Notes: a model not told the origin generated them from the sequence alone. Positions 32,047 to 41,261 are shown, counted from the stretch's first letter. The stretch: DNA of 64,000 nucleotides from an uncultured Phascolarctobacterium sp. (GCA_947630795.1 CANRJC010000001.1:93353-157352); one strand, 5' to 3'. Made by a program: numbers and translations.

Positions 32047-35000
32047 ATGGCAAGATTCTTCATTGACCGTCCGGTATTCGCCATAGTGCTGGCCATCCTC
32101 ATCACCCTTTTGGGCACCTTGGCGGGCCTCAGTCTGCCTATAGCTCAGTATCCTCAGATCACCAAGCCCCGTATCAGCGTGGAGACCTACTATGTAGGTG
32201 CCAGCGCCGATATCGTAGAAGAGTCGGTGGCCCAGGCTATCGAGCAAAAAGTGATGGGCGTGGAGAACATGTTGGACATGAACTCCACCAGCACCAGCTC
32301 CGGGCAGTACAGCCTGAACGTTCAGTTCAATTTGGAAAAAAATGCGGACATCGCTTCGGTAGAAGTTCAGAACCGCGTTTCTCAGGCCAACTCGTCCATG
32401 CCGACGGAGGTAATGAACTACGGCATAACCACAGCCAAAGAATCGGCGGAGACCATCATGTACTTCGCCCTCTATTCTCCCAATAAAACTTACGACGCCA
32501 TGTTCCTGCGCACTTACGCCGACGCCAACTTCTTGGATGCGGTGAAGAGAGTAAAGGGCGTATCTACCGTAGAAGAATACGGCCCCGAATATTCCATGCG
32601 CATTTGGCTGGACCCGGAGAAGATGGCTCAACTGGGCGTCAGTGTCGACGACGTATCCAATGCCATCAAGACCCAAAGCGTGCAGATACCAGTAGGCTCC
32701 ATCGGCACTCGTCCTTCGGCTGCCGAGCAGGAAAAAGCTTATTCGGCCACCGCCAGAGGCAGGCTCACCACCCCTGAAGAATTCGGCAATGTGATCGTTC
32801 GCTCGCAAAACGGCGACAATCTTAAATTGAAGGATTTTGCTACCATCGCCCCCGGCCCTCGTAACGATCTTACTTACAGTACGCTGAACAGAGGCGACTC
32901 GGTAGTGTTCCCCGTATCCCTCACCTCCGATGCCAACGCCATCGAATCGGTAAGGAACATCAAAGAAGTGCTGGCGGATGCCGAGACTCGTTTCCCCGAC
33001 GATATGAAACTTTTGGTGGTGCAGGATAACACTCAGTTCATCACCGAATCTCTGAGCAAGGTAGGGCACACTTTCGTAGAAGCCCTGCTCTTGGTGATCT
33101 TCGTGGTGTTCATTTTCTTGGGCAGTTGGCGGGCCACCATGATACCCCTTTTGGCGGTGCCTGTTTCTTTGGTGGGCACCCTCGCTTCCTTCGTGCTTTT
33201 GGGTTTCACCATCAACACCTTGACAGCCTTCGCCATGATCTTGGCCATAGGCTTGGTGGTGGACGATGCCATCGTTGTGGTGGAAGCTGTCGAGCATCAC
33301 ATTCAAGATAACGGGATGAATCCTCGTGAAGCCACCTATAGGGCGATGAACGAAGTGTCGGGCCCGGTAGTGGCCATCGCCTTCGTGCTCAGTGCGGTGT
33401 TCATCCCCGTGGCTTTCACCGGCGGCACCGTCGGCGAACTTTATAAACAATTCGCCATCACCGTATCTGTATCTATGATGCTTTCGGCCATCATAGCCCT
33501 TTCCCTCACCCCGGCCCTTTGCGCTCTTCTTTTGGTGAAAAAGGACGAAGATAAAGCGCCCAAGGGTTTCATCGGCAAGATCATTGCCGGCTTCAACGCT
33601 TGGTTCACCCGCACCTTGGCTAAATACATCAATGGTGTAGAAGTCTGCATCCGTAAGGCTAAGTTGGTGCTGTGCTGCTTGGTGGTGGTAGTGATCTGTA
33701 TCGGCGCTTTAGCCAAAGTGACTCCCACCGGTTTCGTGCCCACCGAGGATCAGGGGATGACCGCCGTTTCTGTGGCTCTGCCTGAAGGTGCGTCCAGCAA
33801 TCGCACTCAGCAGATCTTAGATTTCTTGAGCGGTGAAGCCGAAAAGCTGCCCGGCGTACAGAACGTCATGGCTGTAGGCGGCGTGGATATCACCAGCAGC
33901 TCCGATAAGATCTCCAGCGGCCTCTTGGTGGTGGCCATGAAGGACTACAGCGAAAGAGACAACACCGTACAGGATGTTATCCCCATGATCAGTGCTTTGG
34001 GCTCCAAGATCCCCGATGCCACCGTTATGGCCTTTCAGCCGCCGTCTTTGCCAGGCGCTTCCGACACCGGCACTCTCAGCTTATACATCATGAACTTGAG
34101 CGGCGAAGATGTGGCTACCATGTCCGGCCGAGCCAACGAATTTTTGACCAAAGCTCGCCAGCGGCCCGAGATAGGCGTTATCTATACTACTCTTAATCCC
34201 AACACCCCCGTTTACAAATTCGACGTAGACAGAGAAAAGGCCGAGTCTCTCAACGTACCGGTGTCCGGTGTCTTTACTGCTCTGCAAGCCTTTTTGGGCG
34301 GCTCCGAGATAAGCGACATCAACAGCTTCGGCCGTATTTGGAAAGTTGTGATGCAGGCCGATCCTCAGCATCGCACCGAGGCCGACGACATGCGCTATTT
34401 CTTCGTCCGTTCCAATAACGGCACTATGATCCCCCTCAACACTCTGGTAAGACCGACAAAGGAAAATACTTCCGTCGTGTTGACGAGATATAACGGTGCC
34501 AGTGCCTTCAAGATCGCCGGCGACCCGGCCCCGGGCTATTCCTCCGGTCAGGCCATGGCGGCCTTGGAAGAAGTAGCGGCTGAAGTGTTGCCCGTCACTT
34601 ATACGATGGAATGGGCCGATCAGAGCCGCGATGAGATAGAAGCGGGCAGCCGCTCTACTCAGATCTTCATCATCTCGTTGATCTTCGTCTTCCTCTGCTT
34701 GGCTGCTCTTTACGAGAGTTGGACCATCCCTCTGGCGGTGGTATTGTCGGTGCCTTCCGCCGTTTTCGGTTGCTTCCTCTCTCAATATTTGCGGGGGCAG
34801 AACAACGATGTGTACATGCAGATAGGCCTTATCACTTTGATAGGCTTGGCGGCCAAAAACGCCATCCTCATCGTGGAATATGCCAAGATGAACATGGAGA
34901 ACGGCATGGATGTGGTCCATGCGGCGGTGGAAGCGGCTCACATAAGGCTGCGCCCCATTTTGATGACTTCCTTTGCTTTCATCTTAGGCTGTCTGCCTTT

Positions 35001-35157
35001 GGCAGTGGCCACCGGCCCCGGCGCCGGCGCCCGCATCTCCATGGGCAATGCGGTCGTGGGAGGCATGACGGTAGCTACCGGCTTCGGTATCTTCCTGATC
35101 CCCGTGCTCTTCGTAGTGGTGGAGCGCTTCTTCGACCGCAAACATAAAACCGAGTAG
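32047..35157 (+). CDS. RND multidrug efflux transporter (AcrB/MexB, HAE1 family)
   Basis: A 1036-residue inner-membrane pump with the twelve-helix RND layout and two large periplasmic loops. It starts MARFFIDRPVFAIVLAI as the family does. The proton-relay aspartates are Asp406 and Asp407 in GLVVDDAIVVVEAVEHH. The C-terminal half repeats the pattern (ILIVEYAK). It exports drugs, dyes or bile-type amphiphiles using proton motive force. It is 12 bases after the adaptor gene. No tolC-like gene follows, so the outer-membrane partner must be encoded elsewhere. Confidence 0.96.
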   Translation: MARFFIDRPVFAIVLAILITLLGTLAGLSLPIAQYPQITKPRISVETYYVGASADIVEESVAQAIEQKVMGVENMLDMNSTSTSSGQYSLNVQFNLEKNADIASVEVQNRVSQANSSMPTEVMNYGITTAKESAETIMYFALYSPNKTYDAMFLRTYADANFLDAVKRVKGVSTVEEYGPEYSMRIWLDPEKMAQLGVSVDDVSNAIKTQSVQIPVGSIGTRPSAAEQEKAYSATARGRLTTPEEFGNVIVRSQNGDNLKLKDFATIAPGPRNDLTYSTLNRGDSVVFPVSLTSDANAIESVRNIKEVLADAETRFPDDMKLLVVQDNTQFITESLSKVGHTFVEALLLVIFVVFIFLGSWRATMIPLLAVPVSLVGTLASFVLLGFTINTLTAFAMILAIGLVVDDAIVVVEAVEHHIQDNGMNPREATYRAMNEVSGPVVAIAFVLSAVFIPVAFTGGTVGELYKQFAITVSVSMMLSAIIALSLTPALCALLLVKKDEDKAPKGFIGKIIAGFNAWFTRTLAKYINGVEVCIRKAKLVLCCLVVVVICIGALAKVTPTGFVPTEDQGMTAVSVALPEGASSNRTQQILDFLSGEAEKLPGVQNVMAVGGVDITSSSDKISSGLLVVAMKDYSERDNTVQDVIPMISALGSKIPDATVMAFQPPSLPGASDTGTLSLYIMNLSGEDVATMSGRANEFLTKARQRPEIGVIYTTLNPNTPVYKFDVDREKAESLNVPVSGVFTALQAFLGGSEISDINSFGRIWKVVMQADPQHRTEADDMRYFFVRSNNGTMIPLNTLVRPTKENTSVVLTRYNGASAFKIAGDPAPGYSSGQAMAALEEVAAEVLPVTYTMEWADQSRDEIEAGSRSTQIFIISLIFVFLCLAALYESWTIPLAVVLSVPSAVFGCFLSQYLRGQNNDVYMQIGLITLIGLAAKNAILIVEYAKMNMENGMDVVHAAVEAAHIRLRPILMTSFAFILGCLPLAVATGPGAGARISMGNAVVGGMTVATGFGIFLIPVLFVVVERFFDRKHKTE

Positions 35158-35230
35158 AACGACCTTCGGTCGTGTCCACAGATAGCACATCTCATTCATC
35201 CCTTTTTTGCCTTACTTTGTTTTGCTTTGA

Positions 35231-35269
35231 CCCCATCAGCCTTCCCCGGGCGATGGGGTTCCTTTTTTC
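35231..35269 (+). terminator. Terminator of the RND operon
   Basis: CCCCATC (35231-35237) pairs GATGGGG (35252-35258), followed by TTCCTTTTTT. Confidence 0.82.
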
Positions 35270-35276
35270 TTCGCCC

Positions 35277-35306
35277 TTGTGAAAAGACGGTGAGATGACG
35301 TATAAT
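35277..35306 (+). promoter_or_regulatory. Promoter of the chrA-ggt genes
   Basis: TTGTGA at 35277-35282, 18 bases, TATAAT at 35301-35306. Confidence 0.65.
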
Positions 35307-35368
35307 GAAAAAAGAAACGGTTGCCGACCTACGGGCGGCGGACCGAACACGAGCCGGGAGGGCAGGCC

Positions 35369-35932
35369 ATGGCGGCAGAGCAGCAAAAAAGTTTTTACTG
35401 GGAACTTTTCAAGTCCACCTTTTTGATCAGTGCCTTCACCGTAGGAGGCGGCTATGTGATCATCCCTCTTTTAAAGGCGAAGTTCGTGGATCAGTATCAC
35501 TGGCTGGAAGATAAAGAGGCTTTGGACATGGTGAGTTTGGCTCAAACCGCTCCGGGGGTGGTGGCGGTGAACGCCTCTATCATCATGGGCCTGAGGATGG
35601 CCGGCTGGGCGGGTATGCTGACCGCTCTTTTCGCCACGGTGCTGCCTCCTCTGGTCACCATCTCTTTGATAGCCTATTGTTACGATTTCGCAGTGGGCAA
35701 CACTTACGTCCACTACTGTTTGGAAGGGATGCAGTGCGGCGCCACCGCCATCATCATCGATGTGGCCTATAATTTGCTGCGCAAAGAAGCAAAAAAGAAA
35801 CTTTTTCTGCCTTTGGCCATCATCGCCGGCACTTTTGCGGCCAATTACATACTGGATCTGAACATCATGTACATCATTTTATTCAATGCTTTGCTGGGCT
35901 GCTTCTTCATGCAGGGCACCCGTTATAACTGA
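35369..35932 (+). CDS. Chromate transporter-type half protein (ChrA family), first subunit
   Basis: A 187-residue membrane protein with a TVGGGYVIIPLLKAKFV motif near residues 24-40 and SLAQTAPGVVAVNASI near 58-73, both ChrA landmarks. Short-chain ChrA proteins act as pairs. The natural substrate in anaerobes is uncertain; chromate or another oxyanion is possible. ATG 35369 with GGGAGG six bases upstream is preferred to the longer frame from 35321. Confidence 0.85.
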   Translation: MAAEQQKSFYWELFKSTFLISAFTVGGGYVIIPLLKAKFVDQYHWLEDKEALDMVSLAQTAPGVVAVNASIIMGLRMAGWAGMLTALFATVLPPLVTISLIAYCYDFAVGNTYVHYCLEGMQCGATAIIIDVAYNLLRKEAKKKLFLPLAIIAGTFAANYILDLNIMYIILFNALLGCFFMQGTRYN

Positions 35933-35941
35933 GGAGGAGCC

Positions 35942-36526
35942 ATGCTGAACTTGCTCATCGACTTGTATATCAGCTTCTTTTTGGTGGGCTTGGTCTGCGT
36001 GGGCGGCGGCTACGCTTCCGTGCCTCTCATCCAAAAACAGGTCATCGATCTGCACGGGTGGCTGACGGTACAGGAATTCATGGATATTTTCGCCATCAGC
36101 CAAATGACCCCCGGGCCCATCGGTATCAATGCTGCCACCTTCGTGGGCACCAAACTGGCGGGGGTGGCCGGGGCCGTGGCCGCCACCTTGGGCTTCGTCA
36201 CTCCTTCGGTGCTCATCATGAGCGTTTTGGCCTACATCTTCGCCAAGTACGGCGATGTGGGACCGGTGCGGGGCATATTGAACGGCTTGCGGCCTGCGGT
36301 GGTGGCTCTCATCGGCGGCGCAGCCCTGGTGTTCACGGCCATGGTGGTGTTCGGCGATGTCGGCATCCGCGGCTTGCCCGAGCGGATTAATTTTTGCAAT
36401 GCGGCGGTGGTCCTCATCGCTTATGTTATCGTGAAAAAGAAGATCTTAGGTGTCATCCACACCCTGCTGGTCTCCGGACTGCTGGGCCTTCTCTTCAACA
36501 GCTTGGCCGCCTTCTTCAGAGGCTGA
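35942..36526 (+). CDS. Chromate transporter-type half protein (ChrA family), second subunit
   Basis: A 194-residue partner of the preceding gene, with CVGGGYASVPLIQKQVID near residue 19 and FAISQMTPGPIGINAATFVG near 48. The membrane topology is expected to be inverted relative to the first subunit. GAGGAGG precedes ATG 35942; the two genes are 9 bases apart. Confidence 0.86.
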   Translation: MLNLLIDLYISFFLVGLVCVGGGYASVPLIQKQVIDLHGWLTVQEFMDIFAISQMTPGPIGINAATFVGTKLAGVAGAVAATLGFVTPSVLIMSVLAYIFAKYGDVGPVRGILNGLRPAVVALIGGAALVFTAMVVFGDVGIRGLPERINFCNAAVVLIAYVIVKKKILGVIHTLLVSGLLGLLFNSLAAFFRG

Positions 36527-36538
36527 AAGGAGAAACTT

Positions 36539-38158
36539 ATGGGCTTGCTCAACGATCCCGACAGTTACCCCTGCCCTTCCCGCCGGGGCCTCATCTTCGG
36601 CCGCCACGGTATGGTGTGCGCCAGTCAGCCTTTGGCGGCTCAGGCCGGCTTGCGGATGCTGCAGGCAGGGGGCAACGCCGTCGATGCCGCTTTGGCTGCG
36701 GCTATCTGTCTCACGGTAGTTGAACCTACGAGCAACGGTTTGGGCAGCGATGCCTTCGCTTTGGTGTGGACTAAAGGCAAATTGTATGGGTTGAACGGCA
36801 GCGGCTATGCTCCCTCCCTTCTCAGCCTTTCCGCTTTGGCCGCCAAAGGCATCAAAGATAAATTGCCTCAACGGGGCTGGGAGACGGTCACCGTCCCCGG
36901 TGCTCCTTCGGCCTGGCAGACGCTGCACCGCCGCTTCGGCCGTCTGCCCTTTGCCCGTTTGTTCGAGCCGGCCGTCGATTACGCAGAGGGAGGCTATCCT
37001 CTCACCCCCGTCATCGCCGCCTTATATAAAAAAGCTTGGGATACTTTCGCTCCCTATCGGGGCAGAGAAGAGTTCGCTCCTTTTTTCGCAACTTTCTTTC
37101 CTCAAGGGCGGGCGCCAAAAACGGGAGAAGAAGTGAAACTGCCTTTTCACGGCCAAACGCTTCGAGAATTGGCCGCTACTTATTGCGAAAGTTATTACCG
37201 CGGCCCTCTGGCTCGGGCGCTGCTGGACTTCAGCCGCAAGACCGGCGGTTATTTGGAAGAAAAAGATCTGGCGGACTACGGGGCCGAGTGGGTGGAGCCC
37301 CTCTCTTTGAATTATCGCGGCTATGATGTGTGGGAGCTGCCGCCTAACGGCCACGGCATCACCGCTCTCATCGCTTTGGCGATCTTGGCAGGTTTCGATT
37401 TTGATGAGAAGGAGCGCAATTCGCCCCTGACTTGGCATCGGCAGATAGAAGCCATGAAGCTGGCCTTTGCCGATACCATGTTTTACGTGACGGACCCCCG
37501 TTATATGCGGGGCAGGGCAGAAGCACTGCTGGACCCTGCTTACATCAAAGAGCGCCGCTCTTTGATCGTAGAGATGGCCCTGAGCCCTGCGCCCGGCGAT
37601 CCTTTCGGCGGGGGCACGGTGTATCTCAATGCGGCAGACGACGAGGGGAACATGGTCTCTTTCATCCAAAGCAACTATATGGGCTTCGGCTCCGGCATCA
37701 CGGTGCCGGGCACGGGGATAGCGCTGAACAATCGAGCCCTCGGTTTCAGCATGGACCCCCGGCGGGACGGCTGCCTGGCCCCGGGGAAGAAACCTTATCA
37801 CACCATCATCCCCGGTTTCTTGAGCAAAGACGGAGCGCCTGTCGGTCCCTTCGGAGTGATGGGCGGCTATATGCAGCCCCAGGGCCACGTGCAGGTAGTG
37901 ATGAACATGATCGATCATGGGCTCAATCCTCAGGCGGCGCTGGATGCTCTCCGCTGGCAGTGGATAGGAGAAAAGAGGGTGCAGGTGGAGCCGGGGACAG
38001 ACCGCCGTCTGATCGAAGAACTGCGGCGGCGGGGCCACGAAGTGACGATCGGGCAGTCCATCGATTTCGGGCGGGGACAGATCATATTGCGCCTGCCCAA
38101 CGGCCTCTTGTGCGGGGCCACGGAGCCCCGGGCCGACGGAGCGGCAGCCGCATGGTAA
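36539..38158 (+). CDS. ggt: Gamma-glutamyltransferase family protein
   Basis: A 539-residue Ntn-hydrolase of the GGT family. The N-terminal part has LRMLQAGGNAVDAALAAAI and TVVEPTSNGLGSD. The probable self-cleavage nucleophile is the Thr in GGGTVYLNAADDEGN near residue 360. It lacks a signal peptide, unlike periplasmic GGT, so it may be a cytoplasmic acylase or gamma-glutamyl peptide hydrolase. AAGGAGAAAC precedes ATG 36539, 12 bases after chrA2. Confidence 0.87.
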   Translation: MGLLNDPDSYPCPSRRGLIFGRHGMVCASQPLAAQAGLRMLQAGGNAVDAALAAAICLTVVEPTSNGLGSDAFALVWTKGKLYGLNGSGYAPSLLSLSALAAKGIKDKLPQRGWETVTVPGAPSAWQTLHRRFGRLPFARLFEPAVDYAEGGYPLTPVIAALYKKAWDTFAPYRGREEFAPFFATFFPQGRAPKTGEEVKLPFHGQTLRELAATYCESYYRGPLARALLDFSRKTGGYLEEKDLADYGAEWVEPLSLNYRGYDVWELPPNGHGITALIALAILAGFDFDEKERNSPLTWHRQIEAMKLAFADTMFYVTDPRYMRGRAEALLDPAYIKERRSLIVEMALSPAPGDPFGGGTVYLNAADDEGNMVSFIQSNYMGFGSGITVPGTGIALNNRALGFSMDPRRDGCLAPGKKPYHTIIPGFLSKDGAPVGPFGVMGGYMQPQGHVQVVMNMIDHGLNPQAALDALRWQWIGEKRVQVEPGTDRRLIEELRRRGHEVTIGQSIDFGRGQIILRLPNGLLCGATEPRADGAAAAW

Positions 38159-38202
38159 AGCTCATAACAAAACCGTAAAAAGCAACACTTATTTATATGA
38201 GA

Positions 38203-38236
38203 AAAAGGAAGAGAGTCTCGGCTCTCTTCCTTTTCG
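38203..38236 (+). terminator. Terminator after the GGT gene
   Basis: GGAAGAGAG (38207-38215), loop TCTCGG, CTCTCTTCC (38222-38230), TTTT; flanking A and T runs extend the stem. Confidence 0.88.
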
Positions 38237-38357
38237 TATTACATATTTTGTTTAGATCGAGACGGGAACTAGCAATGAAAAAATTGACGCAAGATATCCT
38301 TGCTGTACACTGCGGGAGTAGCGGCGGCCGCGAAAAAATTTTGCGCTTTCGTTCGCG

Positions 38358-38777
38358 TCAAAGCTCTTTTTTCATCCAAATGTGAGGGCAGCCTTCGTCG
38401 TCGGCAACGGCGCCGAATTTTTCATAGCCGGCTTTTTCGTAAAAGGCGGCCCGCCGGCATTGAGCGTGCAAAGCGACGGACCTGCCGCCTTCTGTGCGGA
38501 CGTAATTTTCCGCTTCCTTCATCAGAGCGGAGCCGAGCTTTTGCCCCCGTCGTTCTTTGGTCACCGCCAGCCGGCCCAGTATATACGTTTTTTCTTCTTC
38601 GCTTCGAAAAATGCGGCAGGTGGCAGCAGGGGCACCGTCGTCGGCGAAGAGCACCAAGTGAACGGCTGTTGCGTCGATCGCGTCGAATTCATCGCGAAAG
38701 CCCTGCTCTTTTACGAAAACTTTTTGCCGCAGCTCGCGGGCGCAGGCGGGCAAATTTTTATAGATGACTGTTTTCAT
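38358..38777 (-). CDS. GNAT-family N-acetyltransferase
   Basis: A 139-residue acetyltransferase close in pattern to ElaA. LRQKVFVKEQGF near residue 16 is the N-terminal signature, and ILGRLAVTKERRGQKLGSALM near 65-85 holds the acetyl-CoA phosphate loop. HAQCRRAAFYEKAGYEKFG is the last strand region. The substrate is unknown. Minus-strand promoter TTGTGC-17-TATAAT lies just upstream. Confidence 0.88.
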   Translation of the reverse strand: MKTVIYKNLPACARELRQKVFVKEQGFRDEFDAIDATAVHLVLFADDGAPAATCRIFRSEEEKTYILGRLAVTKERRGQKLGSALMKEAENYVRTEGGRSVALHAQCRRAAFYEKAGYEKFGAVADDEGCPHIWMKKEL

Positions 38778-38824
38778 ACCCTCTCATCCTCATAAAGAAC
38801 GACTTATGCCGCCGTCCGTTAAAA

Positions 38825-38853
38825 ATTATAACACGAACCGGCGGCGAGCACAA
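38825..38853 (-). promoter_or_regulatory. Promoter of the GNAT gene
   Basis: On the minus strand TTGTGC (plus 38848-38853), 17 bases, TATAAT (plus 38825-38830). Confidence 0.75.
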
Positions 38854-38937
38854 TGTTGCGAGAAAGTGCTGCCATCATTTTATCCCCATGGCGGCCGACA
38901 TTTGACAAATTGACGGGCGCAGGCGGCGCTTGGGCTC

Positions 38938-38966
38938 TTGCATGTTGCAAAAAAGCGTGGTATAAT
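38938..38966 (+). promoter_or_regulatory. Promoter of tRNA-Arg
   Basis: TTGCAT at 38938-38943, 17 bases, TATAAT at 38961-38966. Confidence 0.82.
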
Positions 38967-39011
38967 AGCACATGCTTGCGGCACTGGGCCGCGAAGCTTT
39001 TCGGTACAAGT

Positions 39012-39086
39012 GGGCCTGTAGCTCAGTGGATAGAGCGGTAGCCTCCGGAGCTACGTGCGATGGTTCGATTCCATTCAGGCTCACCA
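39012..39086 (+). tRNA. tRNA-Arg (CCG)
   Basis: Acceptor GGGCCTG with CAGGCTC, anticodon stem GTAGC/GCTAC and loop CTCCGGA giving CCG, and encoded CCA. Confidence 0.93.
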
Positions 39087-39098
39087 CTTGACCTTATC

Positions 39099-39132
39099 AG
39101 CGCCGCTCTCTGTTCTGAGAGGGGCGCTTTTT
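39099..39132 (+). terminator. Terminator of tRNA-Arg
   Basis: AGCGCCGCTCTC (39099-39110) pairs GAGAGGGGCGCT (39117-39128) with one mismatch, followed by TTTTT. Confidence 0.85.
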
Positions 39133-39169
39133 CAAAGCAAGGCCGCAGCCGGCGCAAAGGAGCGGGAGC

Positions 39170-39607
39170 ATGATCAGCATCAAAGGTACAGTGCGTTTCG
39201 GAGAGACCGATATGATGGGGCTCATCTATCATCCCAATCTCCTTTGTTATTTGGAAATGGGCCGCATCGCCTACCTGGAGGCCTTGGGCATCACCTTGGA
39301 AGAATTGCTGGCCGCCGGCATCGCCTTTCCCTTGCGGGATTGTCAGGTAAGTTTCAGAAAACCTCTCACTTACGGCGACGGCTACGAAGTGCGCACGCGG
39401 CTGGCCGACTTCAACCGGGCCAAGATGGAGTTCACCTATAAAGTGATACGGACAAAAGACGGAGAGACGGCGGCCCAAGGGCGCACGGTCAACGTCTTCA
39501 CCGACGGCAAGGGGAGCATCCTGCGTCTGCCACAGCCTTGGTGCGATAAATTGTTCGCCGCTTTGCGGCAGGAAAGAGAGGAGGGCGGCCATGAGCGACT
39601 TGAATAA
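39170..39607 (+). CDS. Acyl-CoA thioesterase (hot-dog fold, YbgC/FadM type)
   Basis: A 145-residue hot-dog protein. FGETDMMGLIYHPNLLCYLEMGR near residues 10-32 holds the catalytic Asp and helix, and VSFRKPLTYGD is the second family landmark. It hydrolyses acyl-CoA or 4-hydroxybenzoyl-CoA-type thioesters; the chain length is not predictable. GGAGCGGGAGC precedes ATG 39170. It overlaps the next gene by 17 bases. Confidence 0.88.
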   Translation: MISIKGTVRFGETDMMGLIYHPNLLCYLEMGRIAYLEALGITLEELLAAGIAFPLRDCQVSFRKPLTYGDGYEVRTRLADFNRAKMEFTYKVIRTKDGETAAQGRTVNVFTDGKGSILRLPQPWCDKLFAALRQEREEGGHERLE

Positions 39608-40247
39608 GCAATATACTATCGTGCCGGTGGCTACGCCCATCCTCACCCATCACGACGACATCTGTCAGGCCGTCCTCACTTACGGAGCGGGGCTCATCGG
39701 TCCTAACGATGTGGTGTGCGTGGCGGAAAGCGTGGTAGCTATAACTCAGGGGCGGGCTTTGCGCTGCGAAGAACTGCACCCCGGCCTGCCTGCCAAAATA
39801 CTTTGTTATCTCTTCCCGTCTAAGGGAAGCATCGCCAGCCCTTACAGCATGCAGGCGCTGATAGCGGCGGAAGGATTGGCGCGGGTGCTCTTCGCCATCC
39901 TCTGCGGCTTTGCCGCTAAGTGCGTGGGTGTCAGCGGCGTCTTCTATCGTTTGGCCGGCAAACAGGCTCGGCTCATCGACGATGTCACCGGCACCATGCC
40001 TCCCTACGACAAGCACATCGTTTACGGGCCGGAGGAGCCGGAAGCGGTGGCCTCGGCCATCGCCGCCGCCTGCGGCTGCTTCGGGGGAGCCGTGGCCGAT
40101 GTGAACGATCTTAAACGCAGCGCCGTGCTGGGAGTGAGCAAGGGGGTGGATGCGGACAAAGTGGCCGCCATCCTCATCGACAATCCCTTCGGCAACGCCA
40201 GCCAAAAAACTCCCATCTGCATCATCAAAGATTATGCGGCGGGCTAG
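39591..40247 (+). CDS. Coenzyme F420-0:gamma-glutamyl ligase-like protein
   Basis: A 218-residue protein of the CofE/FbiB ligase family. GPNDVVCVAESVVAITQGR near residues 37-55 matches the family's N-terminal motif, and the DDVTGTMPPYDKHIVYGP segment is in the middle. F420 itself is not expected in Negativicutes, so this homologue may glutamylate another acceptor such as a folate-like molecule; that is inference. GAGGAGG lies before ATG 39591. Confidence 0.72.
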   Translation: MSDLNKQYTIVPVATPILTHHDDICQAVLTYGAGLIGPNDVVCVAESVVAITQGRALRCEELHPGLPAKILCYLFPSKGSIASPYSMQALIAAEGLARVLFAILCGFAAKCVGVSGVFYRLAGKQARLIDDVTGTMPPYDKHIVYGPEEPEAVASAIAAACGCFGGAVADVNDLKRSAVLGVSKGVDADKVAAILIDNPFGNASQKTPICIIKDYAAG

Positions 40248-40259
40248 GAGGTCAAGAAG

Positions 40260-40784
40260 ATGATCGTGGCTTTGGAGGTCCTCGTCCTCCTTTTGATCGT
40301 GACGGGAGCAATCGTCTTCCTATATATAATAAAGCAGGGCGACGCCTGCTTGGTCTTTTCCGTGGATGAACGGAGCAGGGCCGCGGCGGCCACGGTGCAG
40401 CCCCAACGTTTGTGTTTCGATATCTCCGTTCCCTTTGCCAACAGCGGCCGGCAGGAGGGCACCATCTTGGATGCCTACGTGCGCATCTATCTGCCGCAGG
40501 AGCAGTATGACGGCTGTTTGCTGCGAGGCAGAGTGAACGTGAGCACAGCTTTGCGGGACGACGATTATTTCGAAGCAATGCTGGTGCCGGCGGGACAGCG
40601 GGGCGAGCTGCTCCTGCGTTTGGAAGTTTATCCCCGCCGCGGGCTGAAGTTGCAAGAAGCGGTGGCCGGCTTGCCCGATGTGGATATCGCCCTCTTGGCC
40701 GAATGCCGCGGCCGCAAAGAGCTCTACACCGTGAAAAAATATTTCACCTTGGAAGCAGAAGAGGTAAAAGCTCTGCTCTCTTGA
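40260..40784 (+). CDS. Membrane-anchored protein of unknown function
   Basis: A 174-residue protein with one N-terminal helix (VALEVLVLLLIVTGAIVFLYII) and a mostly beta-strand remainder (LCFDISVPFANSGRQEG, LRLEVYPRRGL). No known motif. GGAGG lies 8 bases before ATG 40260, and it follows the F420-ligase-like gene by 12 bases, so they likely form one operon. Confidence 0.6.
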   Translation: MIVALEVLVLLLIVTGAIVFLYIIKQGDACLVFSVDERSRAAAATVQPQRLCFDISVPFANSGRQEGTILDAYVRIYLPQEQYDGCLLRGRVNVSTALRDDDYFEAMLVPAGQRGELLLRLEVYPRRGLKLQEAVAGLPDVDIALLAECRGRKELYTVKKYFTLEAEEVKALLS

Positions 40785-40811
40785 TGCTTTCATTCGAAGG
40801 ATCGCGCAAAA

Positions 40812-40862
40812 GGTCCGAAGGACGGCGATGAACGCCCCTTCGGGCCTGCTTTTCTTTTTTTT
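40812..40862 (+). terminator. Terminator of the thioesterase operon
   Basis: GGTCCGAAGG (40812-40821) pairs CCTTCGGGCC (40837-40846) with one G:T, then TGCTTTTCTTTTTTTT. Confidence 0.85.
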
Positions 40863-41192
40863 GAAAAGGATTTCACAAAAATTTTACAAAAAATTTTTGT
40901 GAAGAGATCAAAAAATTTTTGCTCGCTTCTTCGGCGGCGCCGGCTTTTTCAAAAAAGAAAAAATCGTTTCAGCGAGGGCGCGAGAGCTCCGAAGTTTTCA
41001 AAATTGTTTCATCGAGGCCGCAAGAGCTTTGAAAATTTTAGAAAATGTAAACAAAAAACGGTCTTTCTTCATTTCAAAAGAGCGAAGGCAGCGAAGGAAG
41101 AGGCCAGAAACACACGGAGAAGTGTAAATGAAGGGGCTTGCAGTGAGCCTTTCTTTGCGGAAAACGCGAGAGGCGACGCGGCCTCGGGCCCG
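40863..41192. other. Gene-free spacer before the ribosomal operons
   Basis: About 330 bases with AAAATTTTTG words, GCGAGAG repeats and a purine-rich plus strand. No plausible protein. It resembles the spacers at 10684, 13621 and 28809. Confidence 0.5.
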
Positions 41193-41221
41193 TTGACAGA
41201 CTTTGTTTAAGATGTTACAAT
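41193..41221 (+). promoter_or_regulatory. Promoter of the str ribosomal operon
   Basis: TTGACA at 41193-41198, 17 bases, TACAAT at 41216-41221. It is the only strong promoter seen before the ribosomal genes. Confidence 0.85.
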
Positions 41222-41261
41222 ACATAAGTATCGTCTGCCACGGCCACGAGGAGGGAGTACT

